64,000 nt of DNA from Tragulus kanchil (taxonomy: Eukaryota; Chordata; Mammalia; Artiodactyla; Tragulidae), in NCBI GenBank assembly GCA_022376925.1, contig JAIOJX010000005.1:162319001-162383000 (forward strand), written 5' to 3'. The position numbers and the translations under genes are program-made. The notes beneath the pieces were generated by a model. The model ran no database searches and was not told where the DNA came from. It worked only from the letters and a program-made list of their open reading frames with translations. Below are positions 47,391-58,643 of the stretch, in pieces. How positions within the stretch are numbered: position 1 is the stretch's first letter; the number at the start of each line of letters is the position of its first letter.

Positions 47391-48608
47391 AGTGGATTTC
47401 ACATATTTAAATAGCTGGGAGAGAATCAAAACTGGGATGTTTTGTGAGATGTGAAAATGGCATGAAATTCAAATCTCCGTGTCATAAATAATGTTTGATT
47501 GGGATGCAGCACCACTTCTTCATCGACAGAGCAACTCAAGCTGCTTCTTCAAAATACACACTGTGTACAAGACAGCTAGCCCAGCGTCCAGTGCGTGCTC
47601 AAAAATAGTATCTAACAGCATTTCTTCTTCATTAGCAGAACATTCCATTTCTTCAGATCCAATATTTTACAGATAATGGTAGAAGCAAGTAGGAACAACA
47701 ATACGAGTGATCTAAGAACACAGAGTTCCTGTCTGAACTCACAGCAGTTGATGACGGAGAAGTTGAGACATTTCCACCATGAGCACATCAGCTCTGACCC
47801 CGGGAACGAACTGACCTCACGGAGATTGAGGCCTTGTGACAGTGAGGGAGAGGGTCCGTGGCCAGGAGAAGAGCCAGCCCAGTGCTGTCCAAGAGAAATG
47901 CTTGTGCCATTTAAAATGTGCCAGTAGCCACATGAAGAACTAACAAGAAACATGTGGAAACAATCTCAACAGTCTATTTTATTAAAGCTAAACTACTCAA
48001 AATAGTACCACTTCACAGATTCATTAAAGTATTCAATGCAGCATATTACTAAGAAGAGATTTTGTGTTCTTTTTTTGTACTGAGTCTTTGAAATCCAGTG
48101 TATATTTTACACTTACAGCATTTCTCAGTTCAGTTAGGTTTCATGCTCTCATCACCCACCTAAGGTTGGTGGTGACATAAGTGGATGGAGTGACTAAATC
48201 CACCCTAAATCCACTTGCCCCTGTTTCTGCACAGTCCTGTGAGTTGAGTGGGCTTCCCAAGTAGTGCTTGTGGCACAGAGCACGCCTGCCAATGGAGAAA
48301 ATGTAAGTGACATGGGTTCGATCCCTGAGTCATGAAGATCCCTTGGAGGAGGGCATGGTAACCCACTCCAGTATTCTTGCCTGGAGAATCCCATGGACAG
48401 AAAAGCCAGGTAGGTTACAGTCCGCAGGGTCTAATAGTGATCATGAACTAAGAGTGGATTTCACATATTTAAATAGCTGGGAGAGAATCAAAACTGGGAT
48501 GTTTTGTGAGATGTGAAAATGGCATGAAATTCAAATCTCCGTGTCATAAATAATGTTTGATTGGGATGCAGCCCCACTTCTTCATCGACAGAGCAACTCA
48601 AGCTGCTT

Positions 48609-48891
48609 TTCATGGCTGAGCAGAGCAGTGCTCACAAAGACGGTCTGCTCCACAAAGCTAAACACATGCACTCTCTAGCCTTTTACAGACAACATTTGCC
48701 AGCCCACGCTCCAGGGAGAGGGGCACAACTCCCTGCCCAGACTCCTCCACTCCCTCCTCCTGACTCATTTCCAGAGCCCTCCGTGTGGGATGACTACAGA
48801 CACTCCAGGCACACTGCAGCCAACCTCAGCTGGCCACCATGATTCTGTTGGTGTTTGGTAGCATTTTAATTAGTGGATTTACTTCACCAGG
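48609..48891. other. Unassigned single-copy DNA
   Basis: No repeat recognised. The short forward frame spanning 48561-48842 has no recognisable protein features. Confidence 0.45.
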
Positions 48892-49072
48892 GCTTTCCTG
48901 GTGGCTCAGATGGCAGAGAATACACCTGCAGTTCAGGAGACCACGGTCTGATTCCCGGGTTAGGAAGATCACTCCAGTATTCTTGCCTAGCGAATTCCAT
49001 GGACAGAGGAGCCTGATGGGCTGCAATCCATGGGGTTGCAGAAAGTTGGACACAACTGGGCAACTAACAAAC
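48892..49072 (+). mobile_element. Bov-tA SINE with internal deletion
   Basis: Head 'ggctttcctggtggctcag', 'tgattcccgggttaggaag', then a jump of about 25 bp straight to 'actccagtattcttgcc', and the tail 'ccatggggttgcagaaagtt'. The deletion removes the 'ccctggagaagg' linker. Confidence 0.9.
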
Positions 49073-49729
49073 ATAACTACTCCATTTCACAGCACAGGTT
49101 CTGTTTCTTTCATTTAGATCATTCACTGCAAAGTCCTTAACCAAGAGTCATGAAGGAAAGGCCTCCAGGAGAGCTCCCAAGTCGGGTACCTCTCAAATGA
49201 CTTTGACAACCACCAATCTGGCTCCTGTTTGGGCAGATGGGCGAAGCAACATCCCTAAGGAAAGGGCCGGTGGCCTGTTTTCCAGCCAAGAGTTGCAAAC
49301 AGGGCCCCCCAAATAAATCCAGCCCCTCTGCACCAGGCACTAGACTTGCATCATCCACAAAGGCACTGATTCTGAGCTCCTGGTAAGGAGATTCATCTGA
49401 TGAAAGAGTCTGAAGGTGAGACGTGCCCTGCTGCAGGGACACCCTATTCTGCCATCAGCCCTAAGGACACCCTTTCACTGGGCTGAAACTCCGGTACAGA
49501 ATTGTCACAGTTCCCAAAACAAATCAGTAGCTAAGGAGATACCCTGGCCAGACTTTACTCACTCCTCCAGGGAGAACAGGTGGGTGGAAGGAAGCCGTGT
49601 TCCCTGCACTTAGGCTGCGAGAGTGATTCCCCAGGGCAGGTGTAACAGAGACCTACCATCTGGACAGGTCAGAGGACAAATCCTCTTCTGCCTCCTCAGG
49701 TCCACCGTTCGTTACAGGACAGCCAGGAC
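49073..49729. other. Unassigned single-copy DNA
   Basis: No gene or repeat recognised. Confidence 0.45.
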
Positions 49730-49850
49730 CTCTGCAAGCCTCAGTTTTCTCATCTGGAAAGAGGGGGCATGAACAGTTATCCCACACAGGGAGTCAAGGA
49801 ACCAGGCAGTACCTGGCACATAACGGGGACTCAGGAAATAGTCCTTCCTC
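49730..49850 (+). mobile_element. MIR SINE
   Basis: 'gcctcagttttctcatctgg', 'ggcagtacctggcacataac' and 'ggactcaggaaatagtcc' follow the MIR 3' half. Confidence 0.75.
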
Positions 49851-50667
49851 CTATCTTATCTTTTCCCAGCTCCTCGGGAGGGGGCAGTTCCTGCTGAAAA
49901 CAAAATGGTGCAGGGACCTAAGACAGAGTGTGTGTTGTGTTCAGGTTCAGTACAGGTTCATTTACATGAGGACTCAGAACGGCGTGGGGCACAGAGTAAA
50001 GGTTTTCCATGTGTCCACCAGCATCACTATTTTGATGTTGTTATTATTATTATTATTATTAAGCCTTGGGAACGTACCAGCTTCCTGAAGACATTTATAG
50101 AAACAGCTCCAAAAGAAGGCACTTGAGAGGAGACCTCTGACAAGCCGTTCAGCACAACCACGCCCCAAGAGTGGAAGGATCAGGGGAGCTGCCTCACGTG
50201 ATGTCCAGGGATGTGAACGTCAAACACCCAGAAGTGGAAACTAGCCTGCAGGACTCATGCCACCTTGCCCCCTCCCCCCCTTACCAGCTTCTGAACATTT
50301 CTAATTATATAGATGCAGAACAGGGCAGATCTGCCCCCAAATTAAGTCAGCCAGCATCACGCACGTCCAGAGAAGAGCACAGCCGTTTTCACCCACGCTG
50401 TCTGGCACCTGGGCAGCTCCCATGACGCCTGAACCTCCTCCCGGCAGAGGTTCTGTGGAGAGTCAGAGCCAGAAAAGTCACTGCAAGGAGTGTACACCGT
50501 AGCACGCCGCCTGAGGACAGCTTTATTTATGCTCTTGCAGAATGTACAAGCGGGGCTTGTTTTTCTGGACGGCGAGGGAGCCGGCTCGCATAGCATTCGT
50601 GATTCTACATTTAGAATTGTGTCTTCATTCACATTCTTTCCACGCAGCTCACAGCTCCTGGACTGGA
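49851..50667. other. Unassigned DNA with (TTA)n
   Basis: A short (TTA) repeat lies at 50039-50061; the asparagine or isoleucine frames here are its translations. No gene recognised. Confidence 0.55.
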
Positions 50668-52861
50668 GAGAGTGGTCACTTTGCCTGGGCCCGTCCGCCG
50701 GAAAGATGCCAGCTCCGGCTCATGCAGACCCTGAACTCCTGGTGGAGTCTGGGCTGAGTGCTCTGGCTATGTTTTGTGCCTTGGAGTGGTCCGCACCGGG
50801 GCCCCACTATGAGTGAGCCAGACACGGGGTCCCTGGTACAGGACAGGTGGAGGCACATTCTGAGAGAAATCGGATTCGACAGTGGTCAGCTGTGGTCAGG
50901 CTAGCTGGACGGGGTCCCGGGCCAAGCTCTGAGAGCTCCTGCTCCCAGGACGGGCTTCTGCTGGGTCAACTGTGTTTTATTGTTCTCTCCCTACCCCTCC
51001 TGCTGACGTCATTGACAAAGCTGTCTGCCACTGCCCTGCCCCCTGAATGTTCCCTGCATCATCCTTACATTTCTCTTTTCTCAATCAGCCACTTGAAGCA
51101 AACACCGCCAGCGCCTACCACACGGCGAAGCTCACCGCTTCGAGGATCCTAAACCAGACATGAGGTCATGCTCTCCACCTGTGAAGCATTAAAAGTAAGC
51201 TGGGGAAGAAGCGTTCCGAGGAGCGGGAGGAAAGGAAGTGAGGAGAGTCGGGGGCCCTGCTGAATGGTCGCAGTTCAGGTTACCCACGTCCCAAAACTAG
51301 CTTCTCCATGAAATGGGATTTAGAAATGCAACTTTTCCTAAAACCCAGAACAAAATGATTGAGGGCCAAGGCAGATAGCATATACACAGGCTGTATATTT
51401 GTTCCAGTGTGTAACTGGAGAGGAGGAAAAAATCAGAGCATCAAATGCAGGATTTCTCAAGCATTGCTGCTGACCCCAAAGCTCTGTTTTTTAAGAACGA
51501 AGTCAATTTAAATGCTCTTTACAGAAAGATAAGTAAACGATGGTAGAGATGATTGAAGATGGGGTAAAAATCAGGCAAACAATGACAAGTAAATGCCTAC
51601 CATTTGAGAAGTTTTGCAGTATAGACGCGTATCTGTCCACGAGCCCATTTGATCTTCAGCCCCACAGAGCACAAGGGATCTGTCCATCCTAGAGATGAGT
51701 AAATTGAAGCACAGAGGTTAAGTGACTTGGTGGGTAGATACTAGAAGTAAGGATAGGGCCTATCCTAGAGAGTGGTCACTTTGGGGAAAGATGCCAGCTC
51801 GGCTCATGCAGACCCTGAACTCCGGGTGGGGTCTGGGCTGAGTGCTCTGGCTATGTTTTGTGCCTTGGAGTGGTCCGCACCGGGGCCCCACTATGAGTGA
51901 GCCAGACACGGGGTCCCTGGTACAGGACAGGTGGAGGCACATTCTGAGAGAAATCGGATTCGACAGTGGTCAGCTGTGGTCAGGCTAGCTGGACGGGGTC
52001 CCGGCCAAGCTCTGAGAGCTCCTGCTCCCAGGACGGGCTTCTGCTGGGTCAACTGTGTTTTATTGTTCTCTCCCTACCCCTCCTGCTGACGTCATTGACA
52101 AAGCTGTCTGCCACTGCCCTGCCCCCTGAATGTTCCCTGCATCATCCTTACATTTCTCTTTTCTCAATCAGCCACTTGAAGCAAACACCGCCAGCGCCTA
52201 CCACACGGCGAAGCTCACCGCTTCGAGGATCCTAAACCAGACATGAGGTCATGCTCTCCACCTGTGAAGCATTAAAAGTAAGCTGGGGAAGAAGCGTTCC
52301 GAGGAGCGGGAGGAAAGGAAGTGAGGAGAGTCGGGGGCCCTGCTGAATGGTCGCAGTTCAGGTTACCCACGTCCCAAAACTAGCTTCTCCATGAAATGGG
52401 ATTTAGAAATGCAACTTTTCCTAAAACCCAGAACAAAATGATTGAGGGCCAAGGCAGATAGCATATACACAGGCTGTATATTTGTTCCAGTGTGTAACTG
52501 GAGAGGAGGAAAAAATCAGAGCATCAAATGCAGGATTTCTCAAGCATTGCTGCTGACCCCAAAGCTCTGTTTTTTAAGAACGAAGTCAATTTAAATGCTC
52601 TTTACAGAAAGATAAGTAAACGATGGTAGAGATGATTGAAGATGGGGTAAAAATCAGGCAAACAATGACAAGTAAATGCCTACCATTTGAGAAGTTTTGC
52701 AGTATAGACGCGTATCTGTCCACGAGCCCATTTGATCTTCAGCCCCACAGAGCACAAGGGATCTGTCCATCCTAGAGATGAGTAAATTGAAGCACAGAGG
52801 TTAAGTGACTTGGTGGGTGTCAGATAGCTAGGAAGTACAAGGGACTAGGGCTCTATATCCT
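50668..52861. repeat. Tandem duplication M (1.08 kb period)
   Basis: Copy 1 is 50668-51766 and copy 2 is 51768-52861. The start of copy 2 lacks 16 bases near 51783 (copy 1 near 50680-50705). The end of copy 1 (51737-51766) is a visibly decayed version of 52820-52861 with about ten missing bases. A MIR in antisense lies at about 51600-51735, copied at about 52680-52815. Confidence 0.95.
51600..51735 (-). mobile_element. MIR SINE
   Basis: Antisense MIR: 'cccatttgatcttcagccc', 'gagatgagtaaattgaagc', 'cacagaggttaagtgacttg'. Copied by duplication M. Confidence 0.8.
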
Positions 52862-53575
52862 ATTTTGTGTTTTGTTTGTTTTGCTTTGTTTAAGGCTGGC
52901 TGATCTCTCAAATCAGTTCTTTTTATCTGCCAGGGTGGCTAGCATCAGTTTTGACCCTCAAGGGAGGTCAGTAGGGTGGGTAGACTCAAGGGGTTCACGT
53001 TGGGTCTCCCTCAAACCATCTCTGAGTGCTGATCAGTGAGCAAGTGTCCCCCATAGTCAGGTCTTCAAAAGATAAGTTTTGAGGCTCCCAGGAGGAGGAG
53101 GGGCTGGATCGATCCACCCCACGGATGGGGGTCTGACCCCACCCTCTGCAGGGCCACAAGGAGCTGTTCTCTGTGACTCCTTTGAACTGAGGGGCATAGA
53201 CCTGTCTCCCTGGGACCCTGGCTACTGGTGGGTTCAAGGCTGGGGGTGGTGCCAGGCCTTGACGGGAGGTTGGGACTGAGGCCACTGGCTGTGAGTAGTC
53301 CACGGGGGCGGGCAGGGCAGTCCACAAATAGACGCAGGGATACCGTGCGATACAGAATTCCAAGGGCTTCGGCCATCCACCGAGTGGACCCCTGTCTGGG
53401 ACCAGGCGCCTCTACTTTCCCAGGGCCCAGAGCAAGGGAGCATGAGAAAGGATCTTGAAAAGAAATAAACTCCTGCATTAAAACTCTTGTGTTCTCCAGG
53501 GTCCGCTTGGGGAAGGTAAATAGGGCACCCGGGAACTGGCATGGTGGGAGCAAAGGCAGAGGGGTTAGAAAAGAT
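52862..53575. other. Unassigned DNA; possible LTR-like polyadenylation region
   Basis: Near 53463-53500 AAATAAACTCCTGCATTAAAA resembles a polyadenylation region of an LTR or a transcript 3' end, but I cannot name a family. Long reverse frames (53065-53652, 195 residues) are low-complexity proline/serine/leucine translations without a recognisable domain. Confidence 0.4.
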
Positions 53576-55705
53576 CTGGGGACCTGTGGGCAGTTTGAGA
53601 GCATAGGGGACCTCGGGCCAAGACAGGAAGTGGCCACGGGGAAGGCACACATAAGCCCACCTCAGAGCTGTAGACGGAGTGGAAAGCTCTAACCTGGCGC
53701 TTGGACCTAGCAACGCCACATTGGCCATGACCAGGCTCACCCAGTGGGCACTTACCTTGCCTCTTCTCTGATTATTTCATATCCTTCTGCACCTCTCACC
53801 CTGAAACCCCAGGCTAGCCTTCCCCCAGCCTGCAGCTGGCCCTGTTATTTTGCTCCAAAGCACAGCCTAGGAGGGCTCCTTACTCGAGGAATGCAGGCTG
53901 TGGTCCTCCGAGCCGATGATGAAACGGGCTATTTCTGCCCCGGGGCATCAGCAGGCCTCTGGGCACTGGCTCCAAGGCACACCCTCTGGTTATTTAATGT
54001 TTCCCTAAACAAATGTTTTCCTGCGCCCCTTGGGATGTTTTTATTTGAATCTCGGCGCTGGAAGAGTTTTAAAAATCAATCTGGATAGGAGTTGGAATCC
54101 TGGGTTAGGATCCGGCTAAGAGGCAAGCAATTTCTCACTCCCCAAGTTATCTATTACCCGTGGCCGATCTGGATGTAAAAATAGCTGCTGAGGCTGTTTG
54201 TTTAATCTGACTGTTACTTGACACCACGCGGGTGTTGCAGTGGGGACTGTTTGCCTCTTCCCCACCAAGAAAACCATTTGGTTTCCCCCGGCTGGGTCTC
54301 TATTTAGGTACGCTTCCCCAACTTAGCGTCTAGCCAGCTTCTGGTCCCTGATTTCCCTCAGGTGGGCAGGTTTGGGAACATTAAGAGATCTTGGGTCTTG
54401 TATCCACTCACCTCGATCTCTGGGCAGTCCAGCTGACAAGGGGAGAAGTTTTGGCTCCTGGGCAAAGCCGGGCTGCTGGAAGAGTCAGGCTCCTGTCCGG
54501 TTCCTGGGAGGCCTGGTGAGCAAGCAGCTGGGACGCCCGAGAGCAGAAGGTAGGGTCAGACGCTAGTTGGTTCCCTGGCATAGGCGGGAGTCTCCGGCTC
54601 CCAAGGGGGGTGGGACTTTGCACGGAGAGCAGTAAGTTCCTGGGGACCTGTGGGCAGTTTGAGAGCATAGGGGACCTCGGGCCAAGACAGGAAGTGGCCA
54701 CGGGGAAGGCACACATAAGCCCACCTCAGAGCTGTAGACGGAGTGGAAAGCTCTAACCTGGCGCTTGGACCTAGCAACGCCACATTGGCCATGACCAGGC
54801 TCACCCAGTGGGCACTTACCTTGCCTCTTCTCTGATTATTTCATATCCTTCTGCACCTCTCACCCTGAAACCCCAGGCTAGCCTTCCCCCAGCCTGCAGC
54901 TGGCCCTGTTATTTTGCTCCAAAGCACAGCCTAGGAGGGCTCCTTACTCGAGGAATGCAGGCTGTGGTCCTCCGAGCCGATGATGAAACGGGCTATTTCT
55001 GCCCCGGGGCATCAGCAGGCCTCTGGGCACTGGCTCCAAGGCACACCCTCTGGTTATTTAATGTTTCCCTAAACAAATGTTTTCCTGCGCCCCTTGGGAT
55101 GTTTTTATTTGAATCTCGGCGCTGGAAGAGTTTTAAAAATCAATCTGGATAGGAGTTGGAATCCTGGGTTAGGATCAGGCTAAGAGGCAAGCAATTTCTC
55201 ACCCCCCAAGTTATCTATTACCCGTGGCCGATCTGGATGTAAAAATAGCTGCTGAGGCTGTTTGTTTAATCTGACTGTTACTTGACACCACGCGGGTGTT
55301 GCAGTGGGGACTGTTTGCCTCTTCCCCACCAAGAAAACCATTTGGTTTCCCCCGGCTGGGTCTCTATTTAGGTACGCTTCCCCAACTTAGCGTCTAGCCA
55401 GCTTCTGGTCCCTGATTTCCCTCAGGTGGGCAGGTTTGGGAACATTAAGAGATCTTGGGTCTTGTATCCACTCACCTCGATCTCTGGGCAGTCCAGCTGA
55501 CAAGGGGAGAAGTTTTGGCTCCTGGGCAAAGCCGGGCTGCTGGAAGAGTCAGGCTCCTGTCCGGTTCCTGGGAGGCCTGGAGAGCAAGCAGCTGGGACGC
55601 ACGGAGAGCAGAAGGTAGGGTCAGACGCTAGTTGGTTCCCTGGCATAGGCGGGGAGTCTCCGGCTCCCAAGGGCTGCAGGGTTGGGGAGGTCGCTTTGTG
55701 CCAGG
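53576..55705. repeat. Tandem duplication N (1.06 kb period)
   Basis: Copy 1 is 53576 to about 54635 and copy 2 is 54640 to about 55705. From 54587 to 54635 copy 1 is a degraded version of 55649-55705 with many missing bases. Substitutions at 54116/55177 and 54138/55202 and a small difference near 54536/55599 separate the copies. The last 190 bp overlaps duplication O (three copies). Confidence 0.94.
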
Positions 55706-57809
55706 GCGCTGTGCAGGGTGGTGTGAGTGGCTAGGGGCATGTTGGGGGCTAAGTTTCTCCTTGGGCTGGGTGTGCCGTGGTGCCGGACTGCTTTGTGGAC
55801 CGTGAAGAAAGAGAGGGTATGGTATAGATGGGTGTGACTTTGTCCTTCTGTGCATCTGTCAGGGCACACTGCTCCCACATGGCTTGGGTGTGCCAAGAGT
55901 GCTGTGTTGTCAACTGGGGGCGACCTGACAGGTTCTAGGGTGGGAGACTGGCCCTCTCGTGTCCCCTGCTGCTGGGTCAGGCAGGATCCTACCGGTTGTA
56001 ATAAAGGGGGCAATCAGTCATCCGGATACCATGGCCCTGAACTCTGCATGTATGGCCTCAATAGGGAAAGCCCCTGAGACTGTGTGTACCTCCACTCCTG
56101 GGGGTCCGCCACCAGACTCCCGCAGGGTGGGCTTGGCTGAGTCTATAATCATATCTTTATTTGTCCTTGTGGAGAAGAATTGATCCTTAAGAAGAGCAAT
56201 ATTAAATATGCGTGTGAAGTTATGTAGACTTTAAGAAGTTATTATTTAGAAAAAAGAAGTTATTATCCACTCCCATGGATATATTGATAATGTAGAGGGC
56301 TATGCATAGGGGTAAGAGAGGGACTATCTGGGAAATCTCTGTACCTTTTACTCAATTGCTCAATTTTGCTAAGAACCTAAAACTTCTCTAGAAAATAAAG
56401 GCTATTTTTTAAAAGACTGAATTATGGATCATTTCTTTCAACATATCTAGCCCAATTATAACAAACAATAGTTGAAGCGATGTTTTAAAATCCAAAAGTA
56501 TAGGAGTCCTGGAGAGTAGATTAAACAAATGTTCATGTTAAACGAGGTCTAATTTTCCAGTACGTGTGTTCAGTGGTTGGTAAACCAAGGCTGTGGGCTA
56601 AGTACCTGGTTTTATAAATAAAGTTTTATTGGCACACGGCCACCCTTGTTCATTTACTGGGAAGTTTTGGCTCCTGGGCAAAGCCGGGCTGCTGGAAGAG
56701 TCAGGCTCCTGTCCGGTTCCTGGGAGGCCTGGAGAGCAAGCAGCTGGGACGCACGGAGAGCAGAAGGTAGGGTCAGACGCTAGTTGGTTCCCTGGCATAG
56801 GCGGGGAGTCTCCGGCTCCCAAGGGCTGCAGGGTTGGGGAGGTCGCTTTGTGCCAGGGCGCTGTGCAGGGTGGTGTGAGTGGCTAGGGGCATGTTGGGGG
56901 CTAAGTTTCTCCTTGGGCTGGGTGTGCCGTGGTGCCGGACTGCTTTGTGGACCGTGAAGAAAGAGAGGGTATGGTATAGATGGGTGTGACTTTGTCCTTC
57001 TGTGCATCTGTCAGGGCACACTGCTCCCACATGGCTTGGGTGTGCCAAGAGTGCTGTGTTGTCAACTGGGGGCGACCTGACAGGTTCTAGGGTGGGAGAC
57101 TGGCCCTCTCGTGTCCCCTGCTGCTGGGTCAGGCAGGATCCTACCGGTTGTAATAAAGGGGGCAATCAGTCATCCGGATACCATGGCCCTGAACTCTGCA
57201 TGTATGGCCTCAATAGGGAAAGCCCCTGAGACTGTGTGTACCTCCACTCCTGGGGGTCCGCCACCAGACTCCCGCAGGGTGGGCTTGGCTGAGTCTATAA
57301 TCATATCTTTATTTGTCCTTGTGGAGAAGAATTGATCCTTAAGAAGAGCAATATTAAATATGCGTGTGAAGTTATGTAGACTTTAAGAAGTTATTATTTA
57401 GAAAAAAGAAGTTATTATCCACTCCCATGGATATATTGATAATGTAGAGGGCTATGCATAGGGGTAAGAGAGGGACTATCTGGGAAATCTCTGTACCTTT
57501 TACTCAATTGCTCAATTTTGCTAAGAACCTAAAACTTCTCTAGAAAATAAAGGCTATTTTTTAAAAGACTGAATTATGGATCATTTCTTTCAACATATCT
57601 AGCCCAATTATAACAAACAATAGTTGAAGCGATGTTTTAAAATCCAAAAGTATAGGAGTCCTGGAGAGTAGATTAAACAAATGTTCATGTTAAACGAGGT
57701 CTAATTTTCCAGTACGTGTGTTCAGTGGTTGGTAAACCAAGGCTGTGGGCTAAGTACCTGGTTTTATAAATAAAGTTTTATTGGCACACGGCCACCCTTG
57801 TTCATTTAC
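55509..57809. repeat. Tandem duplication O (1.15 kb period)
   Basis: Copy 1 is 55509 to about 56657 and copy 2 is 56661-57809, with a 3 bp gap. The copies appear identical by eye over most of the length. On the reverse strand, 55489-56013 and its copy (to 57165) show a 130-residue frame with no identifiable domain, and an ACTCAC (GTGAGT donor complement) at about 55470. It is too weak to call an exon. Confidence 0.94.
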
Positions 57810-57909
57810 ATAATGTCTTTGGCTGCTTCCACCCAACCACCCAGGCTGTGTGACCAGCAAAACCAAAACCATGTAGCCCTTTGCAGAAAATGTTTACTAA
57901 CCCCCGTTG
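57723..57909 (+). mobile_element. hAT-Charlie-type element, full length
   Basis: Starts CAGTGGTTGGTAAACCAAGG, then 'aagttttattggcacacggc', 'gtctttggctgcttccacc' and 'gcagaaaatgtttactaacc'. Same family and orientation as 52-226. A truncated copy at 56571-56657 is the first copy of duplication O. Confidence 0.75.
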
Positions 57910-58643
57910 TACCTAAACACTGCTTAAGATGGGTCAATTTCATTCACACACAAGCAGCAGTCGATGTCCTAGCTTGTCTAGCAGCCTGTGAGCTGGACCC
58001 TTCAGGACCTGTGGCTAGTTCTAGAGCTCCCTGTCCCTCCACTAGGCTGATTTTTCCAGACTAGCTGGTACAGGAAACGTTCAGTTTCCCCCTGGGAGGA
58101 TTAGCTTTGTTGTGGAGTAAGGCCTGGGCTGAGTAGGGCAGATTATGCTTATCGGGATGGTTTATAAATAGACGTCTCCGGGTGACCCAAGTCCAGCCTA
58201 CGTCTGCCCCTTGGTCTTCGGGAGGGGAACAGGGATGCCTGCTCGCTGGTGACCAGAAGCTCACTGGGATGGGAGCAACCATGCCTGCTGGGAGGGAAGG
58301 AGCTGATGGAATTCTGGGTCCAGGAAACAGAGGAGCTTGGATCCCCCGGGAGCCTAGGAGACAATGGTGTGCAGAGGGGACAGGGAAGGCTAGATGACCC
58401 CAAGTTCCCCAAGGAAGCGTTTCCACCCCGATGTCTTTTCACTGGGACTCCAGCCAGTGACTTGGTGTGTGCTGCTTTTTGCTTCTGACCCTAAGGAAGC
58501 CCGGGAGACCCTTACAGAAAGGGGAAACCCCACGTCTGGAAATAGCCCTATGCCTCCAGCCTATGCCAGAAATCTCAGTAACTGAAACCCGCCGGCCGGC
58601 GGAGCCAGGCCTGGGCCATCTTCCTCCTTGGCTTTCAGGTCTT
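57910..58643. other. Unassigned single-copy DNA
   Basis: TTATAAATAG at 58162-58171 is a perfect MEF2/TATA-like match followed by GC-richer DNA, with no further support for a promoter. No gene recognised. Confidence 0.45.

Larger units (their letters stand above)
46486..48608. repeat. Tandem duplication L (1.06 kb period)
   Basis: Copy 1 is 46486-47548 and copy 2 is 47549-48608, abutting. Copy 2 has one A fewer in an A run near its start (47602 against 46540), and one substitution lies near 47510/48572. Each copy has a hAT-Charlie fragment and a Bov-tA. Confidence 0.95.

Noticed and set aside
53065..53652. 195-residue reverse-strand open frame, with a 168-residue frame overlapping it
   Set aside because: Two long frames overlap on the same strand in different phases, the translation is proline/serine/leucine-rich and low in information, and part of it recurs only through duplication N.
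55621..56013. 130-residue reverse frame present in two identical copies (also 56773-57165), with a donor-like site nearby
   Set aside because: The two copies come from duplication O, so conservation between them is no evidence of selection. No acceptor, domain or start context supports an exon.
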